Below are positions 46,303 through 55,873 of a DNA stretch of 64,000 bases, piece by piece. The notes beneath the pieces are model-generated. The model made no database searches, had not been told where the DNA came from, and saw only the letters and a list, made by a program, of their open reading frames with translations. Numbering within the stretch: the first letter of the stretch is position 1; each line of letters starts with the position of its first letter. Position numbers and translations under genes: made by a program. This DNA is from Alkaliphilus peptidifermentans DSM 18978 (GTDB lineage: Bacteria; Bacillota; Clostridia; Peptostreptococcales; Natronincolaceae): positions 124,001-188,000 of the forward strand of contig NZ_FMUS01000003.1 of the NCBI RefSeq assembly GCF_900101495.1, in the 5' to 3' direction.

Positions 46303-46938
46303 ATGATGAAAAGGAAATTAATTATTACAATATGTATAGTTATAGCTGTGGTAATTTCAGGATGTACCAATAAATCTATTGACTCATTCAAAGATGAAAA
46401 AGACCATTTGATTAATAAGATCTTAGAATTGGAAGAACAGGTATCCCAAAAAGAGGATGATATAAAGCGTCTACAAGATCTAAATACCAAACTAACAATA
46501 GAGATAAAAGAACTAGAAGAGAGTTTTATAATGTCTAGGTTTTCTTCATATGCTATGTTAAAGGATAAATATGACTCCTTTGAAAATTTGAAAAATATAT
46601 ATAATATAAATGCGAAATATAAAATTAAAGATGATTGGTATGTTCTAGATGATGAATATTTTAAATTGGAATTAATTGGATACAAAAATGCTAAGAAGGT
46701 AGATTTTTATTTTCTAAGGATGGAATCAGATCAGGGAGAGGAATTAATATTTACTGATAATGACCCTAGTGATGGGTGGATATATACAAATGATAGCATT
46801 AGTGAAATAATAGAAAAACATATTAAAGCTCCAAAAGGAAAGTTTTCGTATGAGCCTTATTTCGTACTTTACACAAAGGTGACCTTAGAGAATGGAGAAA
46901 TCACACAAACACTAAAATTACCAATATATTATGAATAA
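46303..46938 (+). CDS. Lipoprotein with coiled coil, unknown function
   Basis: 211 residues with a lipoprotein signal: MMKRKLIITICIVIAVVISG followed by Cys (lipobox VISGC, about residue 21). A coiled coil (about 30-75) and a beta-rich C-terminal domain with YKIKDDWYVLDDEYFKLELI follow. It is probably anchored to the outer face of the membrane. The ribosome site is GGGGGA, fitting the ATG at 46303 or 46306. I do not recognise the C-terminal domain. It lies next to decayed sequence, but the frame itself is intact. Confidence 0.65.
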   Translation: MMKRKLIITICIVIAVVISGCTNKSIDSFKDEKDHLINKILELEEQVSQKEDDIKRLQDLNTKLTIEIKELEESFIMSRFSSYAMLKDKYDSFENLKNIYNINAKYKIKDDWYVLDDEYFKLELIGYKNAKKVDFYFLRMESDQGEELIFTDNDPSDGWIYTNDSISEIIEKHIKAPKGKFSYEPYFVLYTKVTLENGEITQTLKLPIYYE

Positions 46939-47116
46939 ATAACTGTAAAAAATCTATGATAAAAGCAAAAAAAATTATCTAAGTTTGATAGTTTTTGTCC
47001 CATTAAATGTGTTATTAACTAATAAAAGAGTTTGGTTTGGTGTATGTAGAGGGTGCTTTGTTAACCTGACAGTAGATAACACTGTATTATTATTAGTTGA
47101 GAGGAGGGAAATATTT

Positions 47117-47440
47117 TTGAAAGATTATAATGGATTCATACCTCCTTGTGGTATTTACTGTGGTGAGTGCCCAAATTTTTTGAGGACAAATAACCCATGT
47201 GAAGGCGCAGAGAAGCATTGCAAGGTTAGAAAATGTAAAGGAATTTATGTATGTTGTATAGAGAAAAAGAGATACAATTATTGTTTTCAGTGTAGTATTT
47301 TTCCATGTAGTAGGTTTAAAAAGTTTGCAGAAAAATGGATGAAATTAGGACAAAACTTGATTTCAAATCAACAGAATTTGAAAGAGTTAGGAGAAACAAG
47401 ATGGTTGGAAAAGTGGAAGCACAAAATTAATATGAATTGA
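47117..47440 (+). CDS. Cys-rich DUF3795-like protein
   Basis: 107 residues. A cysteine-rich core: PPCGIYCGECPNF, then CEGAEKHCKVRKC, YVCCIEKKRYNYCFQCSIFP and CSRFKKF. The order CGxYCGxCP ... CRVRxC ... CxxCxxFPC matches DUF3795 proteins, probably metal-binding, of unknown function. TTG at 47117 is chosen because GAGGAGGG lies 8 bases upstream; the frame continues further upstream without a start signal. Monocistronic. Confidence 0.75.
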   Translation: MKDYNGFIPPCGIYCGECPNFLRTNNPCEGAEKHCKVRKCKGIYVCCIEKKRYNYCFQCSIFPCSRFKKFAEKWMKLGQNLISNQQNLKELGETRWLEKWKHKINMN

Positions 47441-47523
47441 CGGTAACGAACTGATATATTAGGATTTTTAGTTACAATGGCTAGAGGTTAGTGCAAATAG
47501 TTAAAAAAAGCTAGGAGAGATCA

Positions 47524-47576
47524 AATAAATAAAAAAAGTCTTTAAAATCGCACTAGAATGCGAATTTAAAGACTTT
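47524..47576 (-). terminator. Terminator of the tRNA-Leu(CAA) transcript
   Basis: Stem AAAGTCTTTAAA / TTTAAAGACTTT with an internal stem CGCA/TGCG. On the minus strand it ends in a U-run (plus-strand A run at 47524-47534). Confidence 0.8.
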
Positions 47577-47582
47577 ATATTT

Positions 47583-47669
47583 TGGTGCCGCGGAAGGGAA
47601 TCGAACCCCCACGATCTTTCAATCGGCAGATTTTGAGTCTGCTGCGTCTGCCAGTTCCGCCACCGCGGC
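47583..47669 (-). tRNA. tRNA-Leu (anticodon CAA), CCA encoded
   Basis: The minus strand reads a 7-pair acceptor stem GCCGCGG / CCGCGGC with discriminator A and encoded CCA. Anticodon stem GCAGA / TCTGC holds the loop CTCAAAA, giving CAA (decodes UUG). A long variable arm (class II) and GGTTCGATTC T-loop are present. Length 87 bases fits tRNA-Leu. Confidence 0.95.
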
Positions 47670-47820
47670 ATGTGAGGTACAAAATTTATGATACCATACA
47701 CCTGTGAGAATGTCAATCATAAGGTTATAGAAAAATCTTCAACTATATATAGGCCACATATTCTGATATAATGCATTATGTAAACTATTGCAAGGTTGAA
47801 AAAACAAAGGGGGAATGGGG

Positions 47821-48771
47821 ATGGACCCACTATCACACGCAATTATCGGCTTGTCCATCCATGGACTAAGTCAAGCACCAAGCTTAGGAAACCCTGCCAG
47901 CATCGGCGCTTTAATTGGTGCTATTGCACCTGATCTTGATATCATTACCAGAATAAAGGGTGATTATGTATATTTGAAGCATCACAGAGTTGAAACCCAC
48001 TCGATTCCAGGGATAATAGGAGTTTCATTACTAATAACCTTAGGGCTTTCTCTTATCTACTCATCCTTTGTTTTTAGAGAGGTCTTTCTGTGGACAATGA
48101 TAGGTGCTTTGTCCCATGTTGTTTTTGATCTATTGAACTCCTACGGTGTAGCATTACTATATCCATTGAACCGTAAGAAATATTCCATAAACCTGATAAT
48201 GATATACGATCCAGTTGTAATATTGTTGAGTGGATATATTCTATTTTTCAGCGGTCGGACTTTTTTTGAAAACCTCATGATGGGAGTAATTATGCTGGCT
48301 TACCTAATTCTCAAGGCATTAGACAAGAAAAGCCTAAAGAGAATACTACAAAACCAATATTGTAAAGGTGCTGAAATTAGAAAAATAACAATTATGCCTT
48401 CGGATTATAATCCTCTTAAATGGGACTATATCGTAAAAACTAAGGAAGAATACTTAGTTGGAGATATTAAAAGCTTTAGAGGTATTCCAAATCAATTAAG
48501 ACGATTTACTATTATAACCAATTCCATTATTGAAAAATCACTAAAGGAAGAACTGGGACAGTATTTTGAAAGCTTTACACCTTTTTTTCATATAGACTTT
48601 AAAGAGGAAAAGGATAGAATTATAGTGAAAATGACAGATCTAAGATATCGAGTAACTAATGGTTTTAAGCATCATGCAATTTTTCACTATAATAATAATG
48701 CTCAATTAGAAAAAAGTGTATTTCATCCTTTTAAAATGGATAATCAAATTACAATAAAGAATGATCGGTAG
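47821..48771 (+). CDS. YdjM/DUF457-type membrane metal-dependent hydrolase
   Basis: 316 residues. The N-terminal half is a multi-helix membrane domain with conserved polar motifs MDPLSHAIIGLSIHG, APDLDII and YLKHHRVETHSIPG, then GALSHVVFDLLNSYG (His/Asp pattern of the YdjM family). The C-terminal half (about 180-316) is soluble. In E. coli, YdjM is an SOS-induced inner membrane protein; no LexA box is seen here. The ATG at 47821 is 7 bases after AAAGGGGG; the ATG two codons earlier is too close. Enzymatic activity is unproven in the family. Confidence 0.8.
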   Translation: MDPLSHAIIGLSIHGLSQAPSLGNPASIGALIGAIAPDLDIITRIKGDYVYLKHHRVETHSIPGIIGVSLLITLGLSLIYSSFVFREVFLWTMIGALSHVVFDLLNSYGVALLYPLNRKKYSINLIMIYDPVVILLSGYILFFSGRTFFENLMMGVIMLAYLILKALDKKSLKRILQNQYCKGAEIRKITIMPSDYNPLKWDYIVKTKEEYLVGDIKSFRGIPNQLRRFTIITNSIIEKSLKEELGQYFESFTPFFHIDFKEEKDRIIVKMTDLRYRVTNGFKHHAIFHYNNNAQLEKSVFHPFKMDNQITIKNDR

Positions 48772-48945
48772 AATTAAGTCGATTATTTTTTATTGTTTTT
48801 TCAATAGTTTAACAAATATTTAAAAAACGTATATATCCTTTAACAGATAAAAGATATATAATTATAATGTTCAAAAAAATCTTATGGAACAAAAACCAAC
48901 TTATTTCGTCTTAGAAATAGGAGGTCGTGGAAGGGAGTGGAACAC

Positions 48946-49521
48946 TTGAGTCAAGAGGAAATCTCCTTAATTGAAGAATCTCAGCAGGGGGATATGGATA
49001 GCTTTGAAAAGCTAATTCAACCATATCAAAAGAAGGCTTTTAATATAGCCTATCGAATGCTAGGGAATCTAGAGGATGCCAATGATGTTACCCAAGAAGC
49101 GTTGATTAAAATATATAAATCAATCGACAAGTTTAAAGGTAACAGTCAATTTTCAACGTGGCTTTATTCAATTGTGTCTAATTCTTGTATCGATTATATC
49201 CGAAAAAATCGAAAGGGAAAAATACTATATTTAGATAAGGACTACGATTCTGGTGAGGGTACTTATCAATTAGAGGTTCCAGATGAAGAAAATACTCCGG
49301 AGTATTTACTTGAAAGGAAAGAGACACAGAACATGATACAGGATGCTATTAACCAACTTAATTATGAGCATAGAGAAGTTATTATATTAAGAGAAATAGA
49401 AGGCTTCACCTACCAAGAGATTTCAGAAATACTTAAGTGCTCAGAGGGAACTGTTAAATCAAGGATTAGCAGGGCTAGAAGTAGCTTGAGAAGTCTACTT
49501 GGAGAAAAAATGAAGGCTTGA
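48946..49521 (+). CDS. ECF RNA polymerase sigma factor (SigW-like)
   Basis: 191 residues: sigma region 2 (FEKLIQPYQKKAFNIAYRML, DANDVTQEALIKIYKS, FSTWLYSIVSNSCIDYIRKN) and region 4 (NYEHREVIILREIEGFTYQE, GTVKSRISRARSSLR). TTG at 48946 has AAGGGAG 8 bases upstream; GTG at 48937 is possible. A CGTATA box at 48828 with TTTAAC about 15 bases before it resembles ECF-type autoregulated promoters. The next gene encodes its zinc-type anti-sigma factor. Confidence 0.92.
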   Translation: MSQEEISLIEESQQGDMDSFEKLIQPYQKKAFNIAYRMLGNLEDANDVTQEALIKIYKSIDKFKGNSQFSTWLYSIVSNSCIDYIRKNRKGKILYLDKDYDSGEGTYQLEVPDEENTPEYLLERKETQNMIQDAINQLNYEHREVIILREIEGFTYQEISEILKCSEGTVKSRISRARSSLRSLLGEKMKA

Positions 49522-49534
49522 AAGGAGGGTTAGA

Positions 49535-50824
49535 ATGGATTGCAAAAATTTTGATTATTATAGCTCACTATATATTGATGAAATCCTTACTGAGGATGAA
49601 AAAATTAAATTTGAGAAGCACTTAGAAGAATGTACAAGCTGCAAGCTTGGTATTGAAAATCTAAAGATTGTTTTGGAATGCTTAGATGACATTCCTGAAG
49701 TTGAATTGCCTTCCAATTTTAATGAGACCCTCCGAGAGAAGCTTAAGATGGAGACTGGGGTGAAGGAAGGTCTACCGAAAAAGAAAGGCTTTAACCTTAG
49801 AATAATGAAGGGTATAGCAGCAGGTCTATTGATTTTATTGGTAACAGCTACTGCATATAATTCTTTAATGCCAAAGCAATTTAATACTAAATTTCAGATA
49901 TCTGATATGGCTCCAGCCGAAGCTCCAGAGAGTATGAATTCAGCTAGAGCTGAAGAAGAGGGTAGGACTTATGGTGTAGAGATTGCCGATGTAGATAAGA
50001 ATAAGCAGTTCAGCTTTAATTTGACACTGGATGATAGTAATGACGAGTCTGCAGTAATGGACACTGCTGAGCAGGAAATGATGACTATGGGTGCAACAGA
50101 AGAATACTCAGAGTTTAAGTTCATCCATACTGGAAACATTAGAATTGAAACAGTAGAATTTGATAGGGTATATGCATCAATAATGCAATTAGTTGACGAT
50201 AATAATGGGTATATACAACAGGCAGAATCCTATTACCGTTACATTAATAGAGAAAGACCAGAAGAGTCTATGCGGGCGGCTCGATTGACTGTTCGAGTGC
50301 CTAGTGAAACCTTTAAGGGAGTATTCCATCAATTTGAATCCTTTGACAGGGTCATTAGTCAAAATATCGACACCGACAACATTACAGAAACCTATAGAGA
50401 TACTGAGACACAAGTAAGAAACCTTGAAATTCAAGAGGAAAGACTCCAGGAAATTCTTAGCAAAGCAGAGAAGGTTGATGACTTATTAAGAATCGAGAAT
50501 GAGCTTTCACGGGTCAGACTGGAAATGAATCGTTATTTAGGAAACCTAAAAACTTACGATCGACTGGTGGCTATGTCAACCATTCATATTGACTTAGAGG
50601 AAGTAAGACCATCAGTATTAAGAATACAATCTGTAAATGATGGACTATGGGGAAAGGCAAAAAATAACTTTGTTCAATCTGTTAATAGATTAATTAGGGT
50701 TGGTGAGAGAAGCTTAATTGGGTTATTTGGTATACTACCTCATCTATTCTTAATATCTGTTTTCATAGGTCCAATTGGATGGGTTATGTTTAAAAAATAT
50801 AGAAAAGGAAGGATGAAAGAATGA
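49535..50824 (+). CDS. Anti-sigma factor with zf-HC2 and DUF4349 domains
   Basis: 429 residues. N-terminal zinc-finger anti-sigma motif (YIDEILTEDEKIKFEKHLEE, CTSCK: HxxxCxxC), a membrane helix (about 88-108), then an extracellular DUF4349-like domain (about 215-385) with RLTVRVPSETFKGVFHQFES and a coiled-coil insertion. A final hydrophobic helix (about 395-418) ends in a basic tail, so it spans the membrane twice. It should hold the ECF sigma factor inactive until an envelope signal. The fusion of anti-sigma and DUF4349 puts the probable sensor in the same protein. Its stop codon overlaps the next gene (ATGA). Confidence 0.87.
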   Translation: MDCKNFDYYSSLYIDEILTEDEKIKFEKHLEECTSCKLGIENLKIVLECLDDIPEVELPSNFNETLREKLKMETGVKEGLPKKKGFNLRIMKGIAAGLLILLVTATAYNSLMPKQFNTKFQISDMAPAEAPESMNSARAEEEGRTYGVEIADVDKNKQFSFNLTLDDSNDESAVMDTAEQEMMTMGATEEYSEFKFIHTGNIRIETVEFDRVYASIMQLVDDNNGYIQQAESYYRYINRERPEESMRAARLTVRVPSETFKGVFHQFESFDRVISQNIDTDNITETYRDTETQVRNLEIQEERLQEILSKAEKVDDLLRIENELSRVRLEMNRYLGNLKTYDRLVAMSTIHIDLEEVRPSVLRIQSVNDGLWGKAKNNFVQSVNRLIRVGERSLIGLFGILPHLFLISVFIGPIGWVMFKKYRKGRMKE

Positions 50825-51561
50825 AAAGTTTAACAGTGAAACCAGCACCATTTCTTACACTGATGGTTTTTATGCTGATTGGCTTTTTCTTCCTAGGTAG
50901 TTTTTCATCTGGTGTAGCAAATGCAGAAGCCAATACGGCATTACCTAGTGAAATTAGTGTAAATGGTACAGGAGTGATTTTAGTAAAACCAGACATTGGG
51001 ATTATAAACATTGGTATAGAAACATCTAATAAAGATTCTAAAATTTCTCAAGATGAAAACACCAAGCAATCTACTCAATTGGTGGAGGCTCTGAAGAAAG
51101 CAGGTATTGGAGAAGAGGATATAAAAACCTCCTATTATAACATGTATCGTGAACGCTTTTATAATGATGGAAGACAGCAGGAGGGAGACTACAAAGTAGT
51201 GCATTCCTTTGAGGTTACTGTAAGGGATATAAACAAGGTAGGAGCAACCATCGATACAGCTGCAAAAAATGGAGCCAATCAAATTAATAATGTTAGATTT
51301 ACTATGTCAGACAATGAAAAGCATTATTTAGAAGCACTTTCTGCAGCAATAAAGAATGCAGAAGGAAAGGCTGAAACTATTGCAAAAACCCTTGGAGTAA
51401 CAATAGGTAAACCTTCAAAGGTGGTTGAAGCAGGCTATAGTGAGCCCTATGGAAAGTATATGGATGTTAGACTTGAAAGTGCAGCCGACATGAGTGTTAC
51501 GCCTATTGCTTCTGGTGATTTAGAGATTAAGGCACATGTTAATGTAACATATAATTACTAA
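50821..51561 (+). CDS. SIMPL-domain (DUF541) secreted protein
   Basis: 246 residues. A long N-terminal signal/anchor (about 13-37; ends SSGVANAEA) and a DUF541/SIMPL domain beginning ISVNGTGVILVKPDIGIINI and ending DLEIKAHVNVTYNY. The family forms oligomeric extracytoplasmic proteins linked to envelope and oxidative stress. Translationally coupled (ATGA) to the anti-sigma gene, giving a sigma/anti-sigma/SIMPL operon for an envelope-stress response. Terminator at 51611. Confidence 0.9.
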   Translation: MKSLTVKPAPFLTLMVFMLIGFFFLGSFSSGVANAEANTALPSEISVNGTGVILVKPDIGIINIGIETSNKDSKISQDENTKQSTQLVEALKKAGIGEEDIKTSYYNMYRERFYNDGRQQEGDYKVVHSFEVTVRDINKVGATIDTAAKNGANQINNVRFTMSDNEKHYLEALSAAIKNAEGKAETIAKTLGVTIGKPSKVVEAGYSEPYGKYMDVRLESAADMSVTPIASGDLEIKAHVNVTYNY

Positions 51562-51576
51562 AATATAATAGGTTTT

Positions 51577-51596
51577 TCAACAATCTACTTTGTTGA
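51577..51596. repeat. Small hairpin related to element ends
   Basis: TCAACAA / TTGTTGA around 6 bases. It is the same 7-mer pair (arms swapped) as at 17804-17822. Confidence 0.4.
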
Positions 51597-51610
51597 CTCT
51601 TGACAATTGG

Positions 51611-51640
51611 CACGTGAGCTTTTATGCTCACGTGTTTTTA
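51611..51640 (+). terminator. Terminator after sigma/anti-sigma/SIMPL operon
   Basis: CACGTGAGC / GCTCACGTG with a 6-base loop, then TTTTTA. Confidence 0.88.
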
Positions 51641-51802
51641 ATGTAATATGAAAGTTCGTTTAGAACTTCATAAATTCTAAAGCATGAAATGCTTTTATTC
51701 TGTACTTATGTAAATAATAATGTTATAGGTTTTACAGCGATTATAATTAGTGTTAAAATATTGATACCGAATATAATACCTTTCGAAGGGGATGGTAAAT
51801 AA

Positions 51803-54475
51803 ATGATTAAAGATCGTATAGTAATTATTGATGGAAATAGTTTAATTAATAGAGCATTTTATGCGCTACCACCATTAGTAACAAAGGACGGTAAATACAC
51901 AAATGCCATGTATGGATTTTTGACAATGCTGAGTAAAATTTATGATGAGTACGACCCAGAATATATAGGTGTGGCCTTTGACTTAAAGGCACCAACCTTT
52001 AGACATAAAGAATATGGAGATTATAAGCTAGGCAGAAAAAAAATGCCGCCAGAGCTGGCAGAGCAAATGGCACCACTAAAGGAAATTTTAGATGCATTAA
52101 ATGTGTATCGAATTGAAGCAGAAGGCTTTGAAGCTGATGACTTAATTGGAACATTATCAAAATACTGTGAAAAAAAGGGAATGGAAAGCTTAATTGTAAC
52201 TGGAGATAAGGATGCACTTCAACTTGCTTCAAAAACAACAAAGATACTTATTACAAAAAAAGGAATTTCTAATTTGGCTACCTATGACGATGATGCAGTG
52301 TTTCAGGAATACGAGGTAACACCATTGCAATTTATCGATTTAAAGGGCTTAATGGGTGATAAATCCGATAATATTCCAGGTGTGCCAGGAGTAGGTGAAA
52401 AAACTGCTATCAAATTAATAAAGCAGTTTAGTTCTATTGAGCAGCTTATTCAGAATACTAATGAAATAGTGGCTGACAAATTGAGGGAAAAAATCGAAGC
52501 CCATATAGATGATGCTGTTATGAGTAAGCGATTAGCCACCATTATAACTAATGTTCCTGTTGAAATAGAGCTTGAGAGCTTAAGAAAAACTGAAGGGAAC
52601 TATGATCAAATAGTCGAGCTTTTCAAAAGGTATGAATTTAATAGTTTAATAAATAGGTTTGCCATCCAGACCAATAAAGCAACTGTTGAAAAAAGGGAAA
52701 AGATAACCCATAGAATAACAGATTTAGATTCAATGATTAAAGTAAAGGATATAATTAAGGACGCAAAAAAGGTTGCTATTAAGTCAATAACAGAAGAAAA
52801 TAATATGCTTACCGATAAAATTATATGTATTTCAATGGCTACAGATAAAGATATTTTCTTTTTAGACCTTAGGGCTATAGATGATCATAATAGTGTGATG
52901 GAAGCAATAAAGGATATTTTAGAAGCTGATAACATAGAGATAATTGGTCATGATATAAAAAAAGAAATAATTCATTTTGCTCCCTACAATATAAATTTGA
53001 AAAACATTGTATTTGATACAATGATAGGAGAATACTTAATTGATTCTGCAAAATCAACATATGGGATAAAGGAGTTAACTACCTTCTATTTAAATGAAAC
53101 TATTATGGATGAAGAGGAGTTAAGAGGAAAAGGGAAGCAACAATTAAAACCCAGTAATATAGATTCCTTAAAGATAGAAGAATACATGTGTCAACATGGT
53201 AACGCTGTACTAGAATTAACAAAACCTATTATGGAAAAAATTATTAATCTGGACCTACAAAAGCTATATTATGATGTGGAGCTACCCCTTACAGAAGTTC
53301 TGGCATCAATGGAGATAGAAGGAATAAAGGTTGATAGGAAAATGCTAGAAGCTCTAAAAATAGAATTTGGAGATAAGATAGACCTATTAACTAAGGATAT
53401 ATATGCTTTAGCAGGTGTAGACTTTAATATAAACTCACCTAAACAGCTTGGGGAGGTGCTTTTTGAAAAGCTAGAGCTGCCTCCAATTAAAAAGACGAAA
53501 ACTGGGTATTCTACAAATGCTGAGGTTCTTGAAAAACTCATCGATCGTCATGAAATAATTCCTAAAATACTTGAGTACCGTCAGGTTACAAAGCTAAAAT
53601 CAACCTATGTTGATGGTTTGCTAAGTATAATTAATCCTATAACTGAGAGAATTCATTCCAGCTTTAATCAAACTGTGACTACAACAGGCAGGATTTCCAG
53701 TACAGAGCCCAACCTGCAAAATATACCAGTCAAGCTGGAGATGGGACGTCGACTTAGAAAGGTATTTGTTGCCAAGGAGGGTTATCAATTTGTTGATGCC
53801 GACTATTCTCAAATTGAGCTTAGGGTTTTGGCTCATATATCGGAGGATGTAAATTTACTAGATGCCTTTGAAAAAGATCAAGATATTCATACCCGAACAG
53901 CCTCAGAGATTTTTGATGTACCTATGGATGAGGTAACATCGGAAATGCGAAGTGGTGCAAAGGCAGTAAACTTTGGTATAGTTTATGGTATTAGTGATTT
54001 TGGCTTAGGTGGAAATTTGAATATATCAAGGGCCAAGGCTAAGCAATACATTGAAAGCTATTTAGAAAAATATTCAAATGTAAAAAAGTATATGACTAGT
54101 AGTGTAGAAGAAGCGAAGAAAAAAGGATATGTATTGACACTAATGAATAGAAGAAGATATTTACCAGAATTACATTCAAGCAATTTTAATATACGTTCAT
54201 TTGGCGAAAGAATAGCAATGAATACACCCATTCAAGGAAGTGCAGCTGATATAATAAAAATTGCAATGGTAAAGGTATATGAAAGTCTTAAGAAAAATAA
54301 TCTTAAAGCAAAGCTCATTTTGCAGGTTCATGATGAGCTTATAATTGAAGCTCCAGGAGATGAGCTGGATATAGTTGAAAAGCTGTTAAAGGATTGTATG
54401 GAAAATGCAATAGAATTAAAAGCTCAATTAAAGGCGGATCTCTCCTTTGGAGATACATGGTATGATGCTAAATAA
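51803..54475 (+). CDS. polA: DNA polymerase I
   Basis: 890 residues. 5'-3' exonuclease/FEN domain (1-290; IIDGNSLINRAFYALPPL, GFEADDLIGTL, GVPGVGEKTA), a 3'-5' exonuclease-like domain (about 305-480) and the polymerase domain (about 490-890; DADYSQIELRVLAHIS, RSGAKAVNFGIVYGIS, LILQVHDELIIEAP). In the middle domain the usual DxE metal motif is not visible (VAIKSITEE at that place), so proofreading is probably lost, as in Bacillus Pol I. It fills gaps and removes RNA primers. It is followed closely by coaE, a common pairing in Firmicutes. Confidence 0.95.
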   Translation: MIKDRIVIIDGNSLINRAFYALPPLVTKDGKYTNAMYGFLTMLSKIYDEYDPEYIGVAFDLKAPTFRHKEYGDYKLGRKKMPPELAEQMAPLKEILDALNVYRIEAEGFEADDLIGTLSKYCEKKGMESLIVTGDKDALQLASKTTKILITKKGISNLATYDDDAVFQEYEVTPLQFIDLKGLMGDKSDNIPGVPGVGEKTAIKLIKQFSSIEQLIQNTNEIVADKLREKIEAHIDDAVMSKRLATIITNVPVEIELESLRKTEGNYDQIVELFKRYEFNSLINRFAIQTNKATVEKREKITHRITDLDSMIKVKDIIKDAKKVAIKSITEENNMLTDKIICISMATDKDIFFLDLRAIDDHNSVMEAIKDILEADNIEIIGHDIKKEIIHFAPYNINLKNIVFDTMIGEYLIDSAKSTYGIKELTTFYLNETIMDEEELRGKGKQQLKPSNIDSLKIEEYMCQHGNAVLELTKPIMEKIINLDLQKLYYDVELPLTEVLASMEIEGIKVDRKMLEALKIEFGDKIDLLTKDIYALAGVDFNINSPKQLGEVLFEKLELPPIKKTKTGYSTNAEVLEKLIDRHEIIPKILEYRQVTKLKSTYVDGLLSIINPITERIHSSFNQTVTTTGRISSTEPNLQNIPVKLEMGRRLRKVFVAKEGYQFVDADYSQIELRVLAHISEDVNLLDAFEKDQDIHTRTASEIFDVPMDEVTSEMRSGAKAVNFGIVYGISDFGLGGNLNISRAKAKQYIESYLEKYSNVKKYMTSSVEEAKKKGYVLTLMNRRRYLPELHSSNFNIRSFGERIAMNTPIQGSAADIIKIAMVKVYESLKKNNLKAKLILQVHDELIIEAPGDELDIVEKLLKDCMENAIELKAQLKADLSFGDTWYDAK

Positions 54476-54534
54476 ACAAAAATACTCTATTAAGTTTTTA
54501 AGTACTGATGAAAATAAAAATAAAGGTGATACTA

Positions 54535-55137
54535 ATGACTAGAGTAATAGGCTTGACAGGTGGAATAGCCAGTGGGAAAAGCAGCATATCAAAGATACTT
54601 CAGGCGTTAGGTGCTATTATTATTGATGCGGACATTATTGCCAGACGGATTGTTGAGAAGGGTAAGCCAGCCTTTATACAAATTGAAGCTACCTTTGGTA
54701 AAGAGTATATTACTAACAATGGTGAATTGGATAGAAAAAAGCTTGGTGCTTATGTATTTAATAATAACTTAGCATTAAAAAAACTAAACAGTATAACACA
54801 TCCTTTTATTATAAAGGAGATAGAAAGTGAAATAAAAGATATAAAGAAAAAAATGTCTAATGGCGTTATAGTTTTAGATGCTGCGTTGTTAATCGAAATG
54901 GAGTTAATGTCACTTGTAGATGAGGTTTGGATTGTTGAAATAACAGCCGAAGAACAGCTTAGAAGATTAATGTTAAGAGATAAATTAAGCTTACAAGAAG
55001 CCAAGGCTAGAATTAATTCTCAAATGAGCTTTGAAGAGAAAAAGAAATATGCTGATAAAATTATAGATAATTCGGCTAGCTTTACTGAGTTGAAAGAAGT
55101 AGTGGAAAGTGTATTAAAAAAAGTGAAAGTTAACTGA
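54535..55137 (+). CDS. coaE: Dephospho-CoA kinase
   Basis: 200 residues. P-loop GLTGGIASGKSS, DADIIARRIVEKG, IVLDAALLIEM and RLMLRDKLSLQEAKARINSQ are CoaE landmarks. It performs the last step of CoA synthesis. The ATG at 54535 follows AAAGGTGAT; an upstream in-frame ATG at 54508 has no ribosome site. It follows polA and precedes a lytic transglycosylase gene (19-base gap), so the three form an operon. Confidence 0.94.
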   Translation: MTRVIGLTGGIASGKSSISKILQALGAIIIDADIIARRIVEKGKPAFIQIEATFGKEYITNNGELDRKKLGAYVFNNNLALKKLNSITHPFIIKEIESEIKDIKKKMSNGVIVLDAALLIEMELMSLVDEVWIVEITAEEQLRRLMLRDKLSLQEAKARINSQMSFEEKKKYADKIIDNSASFTELKEVVESVLKKVKVN

Positions 55138-55156
55138 TACCTCGGAGGGATTGTTG

Positions 55157-55774
55157 TTGATCATATATATTGGAAAAAAAATACGTATTCTCATAACATT
55201 AACTTTTATATTAGTAGTAGGGATATTACTATTAAACAACGCAGACTGGATATTAAAAACAATCTATCCTATCCATTATCAGGAGCTTATAGATAAATAT
55301 TCTGATATGTATGATGTAGACCCATATCTAGTTGCAGCAATAATTCGTAACGAGAGTCGCTTTAATCCTGATGCAATTTCCAGAAAGGAAGCAAGGGGGT
55401 TAATGCAAATTGCACCTATTACGGGAGAATGGGCATCAGAAAAACTCGGTATAGAAAATTATTCAGAGGAAATGCTCTTTGAGCCTGAGCTTAATATCAG
55501 AATTGGCTGTTGGTATTTAAATATTCTATATGGAGAGTTTGGTGACAATTTACAACTAATTATAGCAGCATATAATGCGGGTAATGGTAATGTATCCCGA
55601 TGGCTTGATAATCCTGAGTATAGCAGTGATGGAAAAGACCTAGATGTAATACCCTTTGGAGAAACAAGAATATACCTGCAAAGGGTAAATAGAGATTATA
55701 CAAGATATAGAGTTATTTACCAGGAAGGTGTTAGAGGCTTTCTTTCATATTTAAGACAATATACCTTATTTTAA
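55157..55774 (+). CDS. Membrane-anchored lytic transglycosylase (SLT domain)
   Basis: 205 residues. N-terminal signal-anchor (about 9-28), then an SLT/Slt70-like domain: VDPYLVAAIIRNESRFNPDA with the catalytic Glu, EARGLMQI, and IIAAYNAGNGNVSRWL. It cuts glycan strands of peptidoglycan. The TTG at 55157 is 7 bases after GGAGGG; two preceding TTG codons are too close to it. The domain order matches YjbJ/YqiH-type small transglycosylases next to polA/coaE in other Clostridia. Confidence 0.9.
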   Translation: MIIYIGKKIRILITLTFILVVGILLLNNADWILKTIYPIHYQELIDKYSDMYDVDPYLVAAIIRNESRFNPDAISRKEARGLMQIAPITGEWASEKLGIENYSEEMLFEPELNIRIGCWYLNILYGEFGDNLQLIIAAYNAGNGNVSRWLDNPEYSSDGKDLDVIPFGETRIYLQRVNRDYTRYRVIYQEGVRGFLSYLRQYTLF

Positions 55775-55873
55775 CAAGTTATATTTAGCTATTTCAACAG
55801 AGTTTTAAATCGTATATAATGGAGTAGATAATGTTTATAATTATTGCTACTTTTTAAAGGGGGACATACTTTG

